Origin: Nyssa sinensis
Taxonomy: Eukaryota > Streptophyta > Magnoliopsida > Cornales > Nyssaceae
Direction: 5' to 3'
DNA length: 64,000 nt
Assembly: GCA_008638375.1 (NCBI GenBank)
Contig: CM018037.1
Coordinates: forward strand, 28,952,576-29,016,575
Below, piece after piece: positions 61,301-64,000 of this stretch (its first letter is position 1; each line of letters starts with the position of its first letter). Position numbers and translations under genes: made by a program. The notes under the pieces are model-generated. The model worked only from the letters and a program-made list of their open reading frames with translations, was not told where the DNA came from and made no database searches.

Positions 61301-63638
61301 CCTCTTTGGCCCAAAAAAAAAATAAGCGCAAAAAAGCATCTTTAAGGAAAGGAATAGAGAGCTCCCGATCTTCGAAAACCCTATTGTTCCTTTCATTCCA
61401 TATACACCACATGAGGCAAATTGGGGCCAGTCTCCAAATCCTCTTGATCTCTAAAGGCAGTCTGCATCCTTCCCAAGCCAGTAAGAGGTCTTTGACTGAG
61501 CCTGGCATAACTCAGGAAAAACCAAACAACTCTATAATAAGGTTCTAGCAACTCCAGGGAACATGGCAATGGATAAGGACGTGATCTACCCTCTCCTCAT
61601 TATTCTTGCAAAAATAGCAACGGCTCGCCAGAAGAAAGCCCTTTTCTTCAAGTTCTCCGTAGTTAAGATGGCCTTCCAGGAGGCTTCCCATCCTTAATGG
61701 TATAAATTTTAAAACAAACTGGAAATTGAGAAAGCACCCTTCCATGAGTTTAATTTAACCAATTGATTGTGGAACTTTAATGAGGGGGGCTTGGAATTGA
61801 GCTTTCCATAGCCACCTTTGGTCTATCATATTATAAATAACCAAAAAGCTAGTACGGTTCAATAGATTGAGCCTAAAATTTGTGCTTGCATCAATGTTGC
61901 TATCATATGTCTCAAATACATATGATTAGAACATCTAAATTGTATTCACATTTACAGTTATATAAACACTCATAGAATACCTCTTAGACGCTCATTTCTA
62001 GTTCTGTCCATCCATGTCTTTAAAAACCATATCTCTTGATGCTAAGATTTTGCTCCATAAACCAAGCCTTACCTCACCAAAACCATATGGATTAACCTTC
62101 AATTGTATGTTGTACAATGGTTACCAAAAATGTTGCTATCACCCTTCTCTTATTATACATGTCCCCAAACTTTACTTATTCATCTAACTGATTGAAAGAA
62201 ATGATAGTGGCTGCACTGATGTATCTGATGCTTATTGGTCTAATCTAACCCTTCACCTTTGATTCTTTACAGATGTTCTTATTGAAGTTGCATTGTACGT
62301 GGTCTCTGTGAATCTTCTCATTCTTGTTATCACGAAGTTGCATTTCAAGTGTATCTTATATCCAACTTATCTAAGGCCTACTAAGCTTCATACCGGATGA
62401 GCAGGTCAGTATACAAGAACACAATGAGGGCCAGAAAAAATTAATAACTCTTCATAAAAAATGTCCATGCAAAACAATTGTGGATGCAACACTAAGGCAT
62501 GGTTATTTATACCGTGAAATAATGTGTAGGTATAGCAGTGTGTGCAGTAAATCAAAAAGTCAAAACGAGAGCCACAGGGATACATCATTAACAGACATAT
62601 AGTTCAGATACCTGCGCTCCTTCTCTGCAAGTGTATGTTCAATAATCACACTGTAGGCCAAGTCAGTTGTATGTCCTGCCAGATAGTCCTGTCATTGTGA
62701 AATAACATTGTAACATTCAATAACATACCTTTGCATCTAGAAAGTAATTAGTATCGTGCATAGTACTTAAAGAGTAAGTCTTTTACTCAAATAACTTTCA
62801 GAAAGTCACCTCGACAGTGCCATGACATTTAACTTTAGTAAGAGATACATGACATGATGGAAGTGAACTTTGCTTATGGGTAAGCGCATTTTTTATGTTG
62901 AATTGAACAAACATGAGGCAAGCATACGTGCGCTAGGGAAGTTTTAAAGCGTCCAGCACAAAACCCCGTCAAGTCATGAACAATTCAAATTGAAATCATA
63001 CCATTACTTACACGAACTGGATGCTCTCAAATTGACAATTTCCAACGTTGGAAACATTTCTATTGCACGAGTAAAGATGTACCACACTAACTTACTAAAA
63101 CAAAATATAACTGATGTGGAAGAGAAAATAAATGACTGCAGTATCTAACACGCCATTGGGTCGCACATTACTAACCAAATGCAACAAAATTACATCATTT
63201 ATACTCAGGCAAACGAAACCGCTAAATTATAATCGCTAAATGATAATAATTAATTAAATTCAAAGAAACATCCAAAACCAACAAATACACACGATTAAAT
63301 TGGAGCGCGAAATTAAAATCAAATCACACAGAGACACAGTAAACCCTAAATTCCAAAACCGCAACACATGAAACAGACTATAGCTAGAAGATCTGAAGAG
63401 AGACAAAATTGAGCGTGAGAATGATGTAATTGCTAACCCGAAGAGTCCGTGAAGCTTCGGAGGCAGCAAGAGAAGGGCTTCCATGGAGAGAGGGCGAAGA
63501 AGATGAGAGACAATCAGCGACTGCACGACGGAGAGGCTCCGGCGGCTTCTTCAACGAGGAAGATCTCAGCCTCGAAGGAGCGCCCAACAGTATCCTCGAA
63601 CTTGCAGGGCTCCGAGAGGAGCTAAAGCTCGTCGACAT
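4610..63638 (-). CDS. Conserved plant protein of unknown function, 17 coding exons, 1,188 aa
   Basis: Joining 17 exons (listed separately) gives one open frame of 3,567 nt with no internal stop, so the gene looks intact. I recognise the protein, from memory, as the conserved land-plant family that includes Arabidopsis AT3G12590 (about 1,180 residues). Its function is not established. Visible features are a basic Ser/Arg-rich N-terminus (residues 1-67), a Ser-rich stretch (about 130-250), then mostly regular hydrophobic/charged helical patterning to the end. That pattern would suit a helical-repeat (armadillo-like) scaffold, but this is inference. I see no signal peptide and no catalytic motif. 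A Leu-rich hydrophobic run near residues 1090-1105 sits in a helical region and need not be a membrane segment. Fourteen introns are GT-AG; introns 5 and 15 are GC-AG. Introns total about 55.5 kb and are full of retroelements. Identity of the family is quite secure; function is unknown. Confidence 0.93.
4682..5457 (-). other. Intron 16 with purine/pyrimidine microsatellites
   Basis: GT-AG intron of 776 nt. On the plus strand it has several GA-rich runs and a GAA repeat between 5222 and 5373 (CT and TTC repeats in the transcript). No element was recognised. Confidence 0.6.
5458..5526 (-). CDS. Exon 16 (residues 1143-1165)
   Basis: It starts AGG ATG ATG after ttttgcag and encodes [20 protein letters not shown] plus AQQ. 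The donor is gtgtga; phase 0. Length is 69 nt. Confidence 0.92.
5619..5679 (-). CDS. Exon 15, 61 nt (rest of residue 1122, residues 1123-1142)
   Basis: The acceptor is tttggcag before G GAG CTG. The exon encodes [20 protein letters not shown]. It ends TTG AAG directly before gcaagg, a textbook GC donor. No GT nearby would keep the conserved FLLK-RMMTEE junction. Confidence 0.92.
5773..6254 (-). CDS. Exon 14 (residues 962-1121, part of 1122)
   Basis: The acceptor is taaacag before ATG TGC GAC. The exon encodes [20 protein letters not shown], then [20 protein letters not shown] and [20 protein letters not shown], one of the most conserved stretches of the family. The donor is gtaata after AG, phase 2. 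Length is 482 nt. Confidence 0.94.
6255..7386 (-). other. Intron 13, no recognisable content
   Basis: GT-AG intron of 1,132 nt. It is AT-rich with several A-runs. I see no repeat with clear ends and no coding signal. Confidence 0.55.
7387..8013 (-). CDS. Exon 13, largest coding exon (residues 753-961)
   Basis: It starts CTT TTA GAT after ttttgcag. It encodes [19 protein letters not shown], then [20 protein letters not shown] and [20 protein letters not shown], and ends [11 protein letters not shown] before gtattc, phase 0. Length is 627 nt. Confidence 0.94.
8014..8554 (-). other. Intron 12, 3' end next to exon 13
   Basis: Ordinary AT-rich intron sequence before the LINE cluster. Nothing was recognised. 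Confidence 0.5.
9294..9833. mobile_element. Pogo/Emigrant-like MITE inside LINE no. 1
   Basis: The terminal inverted repeats are CAGTCGACCCTCTTATAATT at the left and TAGTCAACCCTCTTATAATT (reverse complement of the right end). They resemble the CAGTARAACCTC ends of Emigrant/Lemi1 pogo-like elements. A TA follows the right end; the left TA would be mutated to TG. The interior is AT-rich and non-coding, 540 bp. Confidence 0.7.
11077..11604. mobile_element. MULE-like MITE family M, copy 1
   Basis: The ends are TATGAAGCACGGACACTC and, reverse-complemented from the right, TAAGAAGCATGGATACAGAC. The interior is AT-rich and non-coding, 528 bp. The 10-bp flanks AGTAGGCAGC and GCTAGGCAGC agree at 8 of 10 positions, suggesting the long target duplication of Mutator-like elements. 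It sits in LINE no. 2. Confidence 0.75.
11990..12186. repeat. Fold-back plus direct duplication inside LINE no. 2
   Basis: 11990-12031 reappears inverted at 12101-12142 (41 of 42 positions). 12049-12090 reappears in direct orientation at 12145-12186 (one difference). See findings. Confidence 0.85.
13887..14631 (-). mobile_element. LINE no. 3, 5'-truncated, nested in LINE no. 2
   Basis: The plus-strand T-run at 13887-13907 is its A-tail. Above it lie 3' non-coding sequence, the zf-RVT segment ([20 protein letters not shown]) and [24 protein letters not shown] no. 2 coding sequence resumes on both sides (DVFGNMA above, [20 protein letters not shown] below). An imperfect 8-bp flanking repeat (AATATGGC/AATAAGGC on the minus strand) is visible. 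Confidence 0.72.
15493..16080 (-). other. Intron 12, upstream part next to exon 12
   Basis: AT-rich intron sequence with an (AG)n microsatellite at about 16040-16069, within 15 nt of exon 12 (plus strand). No element was recognised. Confidence 0.5.
16081..16356 (-). CDS. Exon 12 (residues 661-752)
   Basis: The acceptor is ccaatgcag before TTG GTA CTC. The exon encodes [32 protein letters not shown] and [20 protein letters not shown]. It ends AAT ATG before gtaata, phase 0. Length is 276 nt. Just downstream in the intron is a (CT)n run on the coding strand. Confidence 0.93.
16357..18700 (-). other. Intron 11, 5' part: low-complexity tracts and a degenerate direct repeat
   Basis: It includes a G-run at about 16453-16468 and two C-runs followed by A-runs at about 17574-17609 and 18137-18179. 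About 70 bp at 17612-17680 resembles 18739-18802 in the same orientation, so the segment between may be an old insertion. No coding sequence was recognised. Confidence 0.5.
18884..19037 (-). mobile_element. LTR-element leader with PBS-like and PPT-like sites (TRIM-like remnant)
   Basis: On the minus strand TGGTATCAAAGC (19026-19037) resembles the initiator-tRNA-Met primer site. Only about 140 nt further comes a polypurine stretch (GAGGGGGAG) followed by TGTAGAGAGC, an LTR-like start. A PBS and PPT this close suggest a miniature (TRIM-like) element. Matching LTRs on both sides were not established. Confidence 0.4.
19038..21718 (-). mobile_element. Possible LTR remnant split by a hAT MITE
   Basis: On the minus strand it starts TGTCACGACCC (21718) and ends CAATACA directly before the PBS-like site. 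TG...CA limits and the adjacent PBS suggest an LTR of about 1.4 kb without the insertion. No second copy is present, so this is tentative. Confidence 0.33.
19230..20463. mobile_element. Non-autonomous hAT element, 1,234 bp, exact 8-bp TSD
   Basis: Flanked by TATGGCAT on both sides (19222-19229 and 20464-20471). The ends are TAGGGCTGTAAACGG and TAGAGCTGTCAATGG (reverse complement of the right end), typical hAT termini. Both subterminal regions are packed with GGATCGGAT/ATCCGATCC units, probable transposase-binding repeats. The interior has an AT-rich tract (20186-20282) but no transposase frame. Confidence 0.88.
21719..22412 (-). other. Intron 11, 3' part
   Basis: AT-rich intron sequence leading to exon 11. 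Nothing recognised. Confidence 0.5.
22413..22595 (-). CDS. Exon 11 (residues 600-660)
   Basis: It starts GTT ATT AAG after acgtgcag. It encodes [20 protein letters not shown], then [15 protein letters not shown] and [13 protein letters not shown]. The donor is gtattc; phase 0. Length is 183 nt. Confidence 0.93.
22803..22913 (-). CDS. Exon 10 (residues 563-599)
   Basis: It encodes [20 protein letters not shown] and [17 protein letters not shown]. The acceptor is atcacag and the donor gtatgt after ATA AGG; phase 0 on both sides. Length is 111 nt. Confidence 0.93.
22914..25099 (-). other. Intron 9 with LTR-like remnants
   Basis: GT-AG intron of 2,186 nt. About 23300-23690 looks like a solo-LTR remnant on the minus strand, with a TATATAAA motif (plus tttatata, about 23472-23479) followed by CT-rich sequence. 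A G-run lies at 24999-25040, close to exon 9. Confidence 0.45.
24205..24382 (-). mobile_element. Candidate solo LTR (178 bp)
   Basis: Bounded by TGTTAGGATATT... and ...CTAAAACCCTAACA on the minus strand (TG...CA). It contains a promoter/terminator-like AT-rich middle and CTCTCT runs. The flanking 5-mers GGTAT and GCATA do not match, so insertion boundaries are not proved. Confidence 0.42.
25100..25384 (-). CDS. Exon 9 (residues 468-562)
   Basis: It starts GAA ATG CTT after tatttcag. It encodes [20 protein letters not shown], then [10 protein letters not shown], an acidic linker and [20 protein letters not shown]. It ends GTT CAG before gtacaa, phase 0. Length is 285 nt. Confidence 0.94.
25465..25516 (-). 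CDS. Exon 8, 52 nt (rest of residue 450, residues 451-467)
   Basis: The acceptor ttttgtag precedes G TAT GTT TTG. The exon encodes [17 protein letters not shown] and ends in phase 0 before gtgctg. Only 80 nt of intron separate it from exon 9. Confidence 0.92.
25517..26395 (-). other. Intron 7, no recognisable content
   Basis: GT-AG intron of 879 nt, with an (AT)n(AG)n microsatellite at about 26310-26332. No element was recognised. Confidence 0.5.
26396..26575 (-). CDS. Exon 7 (rest of residue 390, residues 391-449, part of 450)
   Basis: The exon begins T GAG CAA CAA after gtttcag and encodes [20 protein letters not shown], then [14 protein letters not shown]. It ends GAC AT with the strong donor gtatgt, and Met450 is completed by exon 8. 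Length is 180 nt. Confidence 0.93.
26576..27282 (-). other. Intron 6, no recognisable content
   Basis: GT-AG intron of 707 nt, with an (AG)n run at about 26601-26613 near exon 7. Nothing else was recognised. Confidence 0.5.
27283..27348 (-). CDS. Exon 6, 66 nt (rest of residue 368, residues 369-389, part of 390)
   Basis: The acceptor is tttttcag before G GAA GAT TCT. The exon encodes [20 protein letters not shown] plus Y and ends in phase 2 with donor gtacaa. It is separated from exon 5 by a 10.6-kb intron. Confidence 0.92.
27349..29150 (-). other. Intron 5, 3' part with AT microsatellites
   Basis: AT-rich. Two (TA)n runs at 28285-28312 and 28347-28368 are each followed by the same cagtaag motif, a small duplication. 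No gene or clear element was recognised. Confidence 0.5.
29160..29330 (+). mobile_element. tRNA-derived SINE, Au-like
   Basis: The sequence has GCGACAGCAAGGTCTTGTCC, a box-B-like GGTTTCGAACC (29218-29228), AAGTAAGGATGCCTGCCATC and GCAGCCTTGTGCACTAGGTA, the order found in plant Au-type SINEs. It is diverged, with an AT-rich tail. No target duplication was resolved. Confidence 0.6.
30321..30624. mobile_element. MULE-like MITE family M, copy 2 (short form)
   Basis: The ends TAAAAAGCATGGATACGGAC and (reverse complement of the right) TATGAAGCATGGACGC match family M. Length is 304 bp. The flanks share ATGTAAG. Confidence 0.7.
30735..30900 (+). mobile_element. SINE-like insertion
   Basis: It has a box-B-like CTGGTTCAAGAGG (about 30760), a conserved-looking GGGGTTCCTCATCATTACC and an A-tail at 30879-30889. 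A second tail fragment of this type is at about 32470-32530 (AAGTTCAACTCC ... CTACCAAAAAAA). No exact target duplication was seen. Confidence 0.4.
32932..33109 (-). mobile_element. SINE with 20-bp target-site duplication
   Basis: Flanks 32912-32931 and 33110-33129 are the same 20-mer with one mismatch (tgttaYatagcacacctttt). On the minus strand the element begins with a tRNA-like box A (TAGCTTGGTTGG, after GGGGTC) and runs 178 bp. Size, TSD and internal promoter fit a SINE. Confidence 0.78.
33181..36495 (-). mobile_element. Ty1/copia element B, gag-protease-integrase part replaced; exact 5-bp TSD
   Basis: The target duplication GCATT lies at 33176-33180 and 36496-36500. The 3' LTR is 33181-33412 (232 bp) and the 5' LTR 36305-36495 (191 bp), both TG...CA. 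The size difference is largely a second copy of a roughly 40-bp block. The PBS is TGGTATCAGAGC at 36293-36304. Pol remnants on the minus strand run from 35443 down to 33420: the linker before RT ([20 protein letters not shown]), RT pieces including an intact YVDDIIL, and RNase H ([16 protein letters not shown]). They are broken by stops and frame changes. Protease, integrase and gag are absent. About 0.85 kb of unrelated sequence (35446-36290) lies where they should be. Same sense as the host gene, in intron 5. Confidence 0.88.
35446..36292. other. Unrelated segment carried by copia element B
   Basis: This part does not resemble gag or pol. On the plus strand an 80-codon frame (ATG at 35746) ends at 35985 exactly at a consensus donor, AAG before gtaagg. 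On the minus strand a 99-codon frame covers 35724-36023. Neither product is recognised. It could be a captured host gene fragment in antisense orientation, or a family-specific leader. Confidence 0.45.
36575..36985. mobile_element. Degraded relative of the pogo-like MITE
   Basis: The left end resembles the terminal repeat of 9294-9833 (cgaccctccaataattaataa). The right part has the same ATTAATTATTAGAGATCATT motif. The right terminus is lost at the junction with a LINE fragment. Confidence 0.4.
36986..37247 (-). mobile_element. LINE 3' fragment
   Basis: Minus-strand frame with [17 protein letters not shown], the W-IW-ERN motif that follows the zf-RVT region of plant L1 elements. 5'-truncated and degraded. 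Confidence 0.6.
37248..37433. repeat. Tandem duplication, two units of about 92 bp
   Basis: Unit 1 is 37248-37339 and unit 2 is 37340-37433, with only a few differences. A third partial start (gcatttc) follows. It is in intron 5, about 490 nt from the GC donor of exon 5. Confidence 0.85.
37434..37920 (-). other. Intron 5, 5' part next to exon 5
   Basis: Contains a trinucleotide-rich stretch (TAG/TAC/AAC units, about 37790-37880) just downstream of the GC donor. No element recognised. Confidence 0.5.
37921..38175 (-). CDS. Exon 5 (rest of residue 283, residues 284-367, part of 368)
   Basis: The acceptor is accatgcag before T GAT CAT. The exon encodes [20 protein letters not shown] and [15 protein letters not shown] and ends CAA ATT TG. 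The next bases are gcatgt, a GC donor. The next exon begins with the G needed to finish Trp368, as in the family (QIW then EDSP). Confidence 0.92.
38282..38800 (-). CDS. Exon 4 (rest of residue 110, residues 111-282, part of 283)
   Basis: It starts after ttgttgcag with A TAC AAG CCC and encodes [15 protein letters not shown], then a Ser-rich low-complexity segment ([18 protein letters not shown]) and [18 protein letters not shown]. The donor gtaatt follows GAA AG in phase 2. Length is 519 nt. Confidence 0.94.
39630..39850 (-). mobile_element. LINE 3' end fragment
   Basis: A plus-strand T-run (39630-39637) followed by TATTCATTGAATGCGCCCGA and GGGCAAACCCATATAAAAAC matches the 3' ends of other minus-strand LINEs in this window. 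The upstream part is lost. Confidence 0.6.
39955..40480. mobile_element. MITE-like element with AAAGGC termini
   Basis: The left end AAAGGCGACCAGGCACTCGC and the reverse complement of the right end AAAGGCATAAAGCGGCTTTA are similar and point inward. The middle is AT-rich. There is a (GAGGAT)n run near 39994-40014. Target duplication was not resolved. Confidence 0.5.
40481..42392 (-). other. Intron 3, upstream part
   Basis: Mostly AT-rich. 41460-41830 is purine-rich then unusually GC-rich (e.g. GCAGCGGCCGTCTGCGTCCC at about 41667), followed by an (AG)n run. It may be a promoter-like or gene-derived fragment; not identified. Confidence 0.4.
42393..42443 (-). CDS. Exon 3, 51-nt small exon (rest of residue 93, residues 94-109, part of 110)
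   Basis: The exon encodes [16 protein letters not shown] between split codons for Ser93 and Arg110. The acceptor is ttgtaccag and the donor gtaggt. It lies alone between a 20,168-nt intron and a 3,592-nt intron. The family protein has exactly this sequence between exons 2 and 4. Confidence 0.92.
42444..42842 (-). other. Intron 2, 3' end between copia element A and exon 3
   Basis: AT-rich intron sequence with no recognisable element. The target duplication copy TTTAG of element A is at 42838-42842. Confidence 0.5.
42843..47783 (-). mobile_element. Ty1/copia element A, nearly full length, exact 5-bp TSD
   Basis: The target duplication TTTAG lies at 42838-42842 and 47784-47788. The LTRs are 42843-43039 (3') and 47587-47783 (5'), each 197 bp, TG...CA, differing at three positions by my alignment. 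The PBS TGGTATCAGAGC (47575-47586, minus strand) directly abuts the 5' LTR and is complementary to initiator tRNA-Met. The PPT CTTGAGGGGGAG directly precedes the 3' LTR. The element is 4,941 bp, in the same sense as the host gene, and lies in intron 2. LTR similarity implies a recent insertion. Confidence 0.95.
43047..47546 (-). pseudogene. gag-pol polyprotein of copia element A, three in-frame stops
   Basis: A single frame of about 1,500 codons runs from ATG 47546 to the stop at 43047. Order: gag; a CX2CX4HX4C zinc knuckle (about 46560-46605); protease ([10 protein letters not shown]); integrase with its zinc-binding H/C residues and DDE parts ([24 protein letters not shown]); reverse transcriptase; RNase H ([25 protein letters not shown]). 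The frame is closed at 47100-47102, 46674-46676 and 45534-45536, without frameshifts. The RT catalytic motif normally YVDD reads YVDN (GAC AAC), which should abolish polymerisation. In the plant genome this polyprotein would be cleaved by its own protease to make particles, reverse transcriptase and integrase. This copy cannot do so. Confidence 0.93.
47789..48580 (-). other. Intron 2 stretch, no recognisable content
   Basis: AT-rich sequence with short local duplications (e.g. GTGTCAATTG...GTGTCATTCATT near 48208-48282). No element with clear ends. Confidence 0.5.
48585..48692 (+). mobile_element. SINE fragment with box B
   Basis: It has a box-B-like GGTTCAAGTCCC (48635-48646) followed by GTGTGTGCCTTACCTATAAAAAAAC, the same tail as the SINE at 58541-58630. 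It resembles a tRNA gene 3' half but has no cloverleaf. Confidence 0.55.
48766..48908 (-). mobile_element. tRNA-derived SINE, Au-like
   Basis: Minus strand: GATGGCAAGGTCTTTTCCAC, box B GGGTTCGAGTCCTGGGAA (48844-48861), then GTAAGGCTGGCTACAATCCA and CATACCCTACCAAGTGCAGG. The order and spacing match plant Au SINEs. Confidence 0.68.
48910..49712 (-). other. Intron 2 stretch, no recognisable content
   Basis: AT-rich; no element or coding signal identified. Confidence 0.5.
49713..50238. mobile_element. MULE-like MITE family M, copy 3
   Basis: Begins TATGAAGCAAGGATACCC and ends ATTCATGCTTCTTA; 526 bp. The 10-bp flanks GGTTGCCTCC and GGCTGCCACC agree at 8 of 10 positions. The right flank is shared with copy 4. 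Confidence 0.75.
50249..50805. mobile_element. MULE-like MITE family M, copy 4
   Basis: Begins TATGAAGCATCAACATTC and ends GTGTCTTCCTA; 557 bp, same orientation as copy 3 and only 10 bp from it. Confidence 0.72.
50915..51657. mobile_element. MITE of 743 bp with exact 9-bp TSD
   Basis: CTTGGGACC flanks it at 50906-50914 and 51658-51666. The ends are ATGGATTTAAATTG and (reverse complement of the right) CAAGGTTTAAAATAATG. The subterminal regions repeat GATACGTAAC-like units. A 9-bp duplication points to a Mutator-like origin. The middle is AT-rich and non-coding. Confidence 0.78.
52081..52560. mobile_element. MITE of 480 bp with exact 8-bp TSD
   Basis: TTTAATCT flanks it at 52073-52080 and 52561-52568. 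The ends are AGGATAAATTACACTCACCT and (reverse complement of the right) AGGTAAATTAAACTGACCTC, followed by CTCTCCT on both sides. The interior is AT-rich with an imperfect inverted arrangement. Superfamily undetermined (hAT or Mutator-like by TSD length). Confidence 0.8.
52719..53645. mobile_element. hAT-like insertion, right terminus degraded, with a smaller insert
   Basis: The left end TAGGGGTGCAACTAAGGCAG is a common hAT-type terminus. The reverse complement of the right end shares AAGGCAG and a CGAGCCCAACCC-like subterminal array. Inside, about 52822-53105 looks like a second small element (GGGCAGAACCAGG ... TAGCTACGCCCTT). Both boundaries are approximate. Confidence 0.45.
54471..55082 (-). 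other. Intron 2 stretch, no recognisable content
   Basis: AT-rich sequence between two LINEs. A 95-codon plus-strand frame at 54504-54791 (LEL.NPILPSG..MMSF) resembles nothing I know and has no context. Confidence 0.4.
55954..56349. mobile_element. 396-bp LTR-like insertion in MITE copy 5
   Basis: The direct repeat ATGAATG flanks it (55947-55953 and 56350-56356), and the MITE sequence continues on both sides as in copies 3 and 4. It contains TATAAATATGATG (about 56191) and AT-rich downstream sequence, like a solo LTR. The ends are not a clean TG...CA. Confidence 0.5.
56514..57060 (+). mobile_element. LINE no. 4, 5'-truncated, in MITE copy 5
   Basis: Plus strand: zf-RVT end, then [20 protein letters not shown] and [13 protein letters not shown], 3' non-coding sequence and an A-tail at 57051-57060. 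MITE sequence continues on both sides. Confidence 0.65.
58541..58630 (-). mobile_element. 5'-truncated SINE with 11-bp TSD
   Basis: TATCATATCTT flanks it exactly at 58530-58540 and 58631-58641. The minus strand reads GGGTGTAAGTCTCC (box-B-like), then GCAAAGTGCGTGAGATTTAC, and CTATAAAAAAAAG as tail. It interrupts LINE no. 6. Confidence 0.7.
58968..60342 (-). mobile_element. Element C: small non-autonomous LTR retrotransposon, exact 5-bp TSD
   Basis: The target duplication ACAAC lies at 58963-58967 and 60343-60347. The LTRs are 58968-59204 (237 bp) and 60113-60342 (230 bp), TG...CA, with roughly twenty differences and small indels. The PBS TGGTATCAGAGC is at 60101-60112 (minus). The PPT GAGTTTGAGGGGGAC abuts the 3' LTR. 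The interior of about 0.9 kb has no gag or pol. It would need enzymes from another copia-like element. Same sense as the host gene. Confidence 0.9.
61162..61686 (-). mobile_element. LINE no. 7, 5'-truncated, exact 17-bp TSD
   Basis: CCCATCCTTAATGGTAT lies at 61145-61161 and 61687-61703. The A-tail is the plus-strand T-run to 61173. The minus strand encodes [20 protein letters not shown], then [20 protein letters not shown], an 88-codon open stretch from the zf-RVT tail of ORF2. The exact TSD and long open frame indicate a recent insertion. Confidence 0.9.
61761..62611 (-). other. Intron 2, 5' part next to exon 2
   Basis: AT-rich intron sequence; no element or coding signal recognised. Confidence 0.5.
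62612..62688 (-). CDS. Exon 2 (residues 68-92 plus part of 93)
   Basis: The acceptor is tgacag before GAC TAT CTG. The exon encodes [18 protein letters not shown] and TLAEKER and ends in phase 2 (AG, donor gtatct). Length is 77 nt; it is too short to show as an open frame alone. Confidence 0.92.
62689..63437 (-). other. Intron 1, no recognisable content
   Basis: GT-AG intron of 749 nt with no repeat that I can define. Confidence 0.55.
63438..63638 (-). CDS. Exon 1 of the 1,188-aa gene (residues 1-67)
   Basis: The first ATG of the family-like N-terminus is at 63638. The exon encodes a Ser/Arg-rich start ([15 protein letters not shown]) and the conserved [20 protein letters not shown] block. 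It ends CTT CGG followed by donor gttagc, phase 0. Length is 201 nt. Confidence 0.93.
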
Positions 63639-63850
63639 CGATGTGAGTGTATCTATCTAGACATATAAACCTAGATTTATCTGAAGCTGTCTCGGTAACT
63701 CTCACTACATTTGAACAATCGAATTACCTGTTCGCTGTGCGAGAGATGGAGAGAGAAAGCCAGTGTGGAGAGAGAAAGTAGAGAGAGAGATTATAGTGTA
63801 TTTGGTTGAGATGTAGAATTCTTAAATTTCGCTAGTGTGTATCAGCTGTT
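63639..63850 (-). promoter_or_regulatory. Presumed 5' leader and core promoter of the large gene
   Basis: Read on the minus strand, 63720-63800 is a run of CT-rich blocks (plus-strand gagaga). Such pyrimidine patches are common around plant transcription starts. A weak TATA-like TATAAT lies just upstream at about 63793-63799. The start site itself is not determined. Confidence 0.35.
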
Positions 63851-64000
63851 TGTACGGGCGTAGTTTTATGAAGTTCACAGCTGGCAAGCGCTATGAATTC
63901 GTCACTTCAATTGGCGGAGGGGGTAATCTAAGTTAAAATTTAAAAATAAAATAAATAATTAGGATTATAATATGGAAAGAAAATTTTAATAATTAATAGT

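Larger units (their letters stand above)
55083..61760 (-). mobile_element. LINE no. 6 (L1 clade), long degraded copy with several nested insertions
   Basis: From the right: endonuclease domain (61142 down to about 60900, with [12 protein letters not shown] remnants of the RDFNVVR region), RT region ([13 protein letters not shown] around the 58968-60342 insert, [27 protein letters not shown] near 58690-58800, [14 protein letters not shown] near 58200-58280), the zf-RVT-like part at 57190-57600 and 55400-55690, and a 3' tail at 55083. Same sense as the host gene. Confidence 0.72.

Overview
The window is nuclear DNA of a flowering plant. It shows spliced genes with plant-type introns, Ty1/copia elements primed by initiator-methionine tRNA, L1-type LINEs with a zf-RVT-like cysteine-rich tail, tRNA-derived SINEs of the Au kind, and hAT, MULE-like and pogo/Emigrant-like MITEs. 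Introns this large and this full of LINEs are typical of long-lived angiosperms, but I cannot name the species.

Almost everything lies inside one minus-strand gene. Its start codon is at 63638 and its stop at 4610-4612. I could assemble 17 coding exons (3,567 nt, 1,188 residues) with every junction in frame. The protein matches, from memory, a conserved single-copy plant family of unknown function (Arabidopsis AT3G12590-like, about 1,180 residues). The coding sequence is about 6% of the 59-kb span. Introns 2 (20.2 kb), 5 (10.6 kb), 12 (8.1 kb), 11 (6.1 kb) and 3 (3.6 kb) account for most of the rest. Two introns (5 and 15) must use GC-AG rather than GT-AG borders. At the left edge, the last exon of a plus-strand gene (207-375, RGG-rich tail like ALY/THO4 mRNA-export adaptors) points towards the large gene, so the two genes are convergent.

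Region by region. 1-375: end of the ALY-like gene. 376-4609: intergenic sequence and the presumed 3'UTR. 4610-8013: exons 17 to 13. 8014-16080 (intron 12): a plus-strand LINE split by a pogo-like MITE and by a minus-strand LINE, which itself carries a MULE-like MITE and a third LINE. 16081-16356: exon 12. 16357-22412 (intron 11): LTR-element remnants and a 1.2-kb hAT MITE. 22413-27348: exons 11 to 6. 27349-37920 (intron 5): SINEs, an old LTR element, and a copia element whose gag-PR-INT part has been replaced by unrelated sequence. 37921-38800: exons 5 and 4. 38801-42392 (intron 3): a LINE tail and a MITE. 42393-42443: exon 3. 42444-62611 (intron 2): a nearly complete copia element, several MITEs and SINEs, and degraded LINEs carrying a small non-autonomous LTR element. 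62612-63638: exons 2 and 1, then a CT-rich leader and the promoter.

All three clear LTR retrotransposons with target-site duplications lie in the same sense as the host gene. Their polyadenylation signals are therefore in the transcript, and the gene's full-length expression probably depends on ignoring them. I found no new defence or metabolic system. The strongest observations are the intact 59-kb gene, its two GC-AG introns, the retroelement with a substituted body, and a well-resolved stack of nested insertions.
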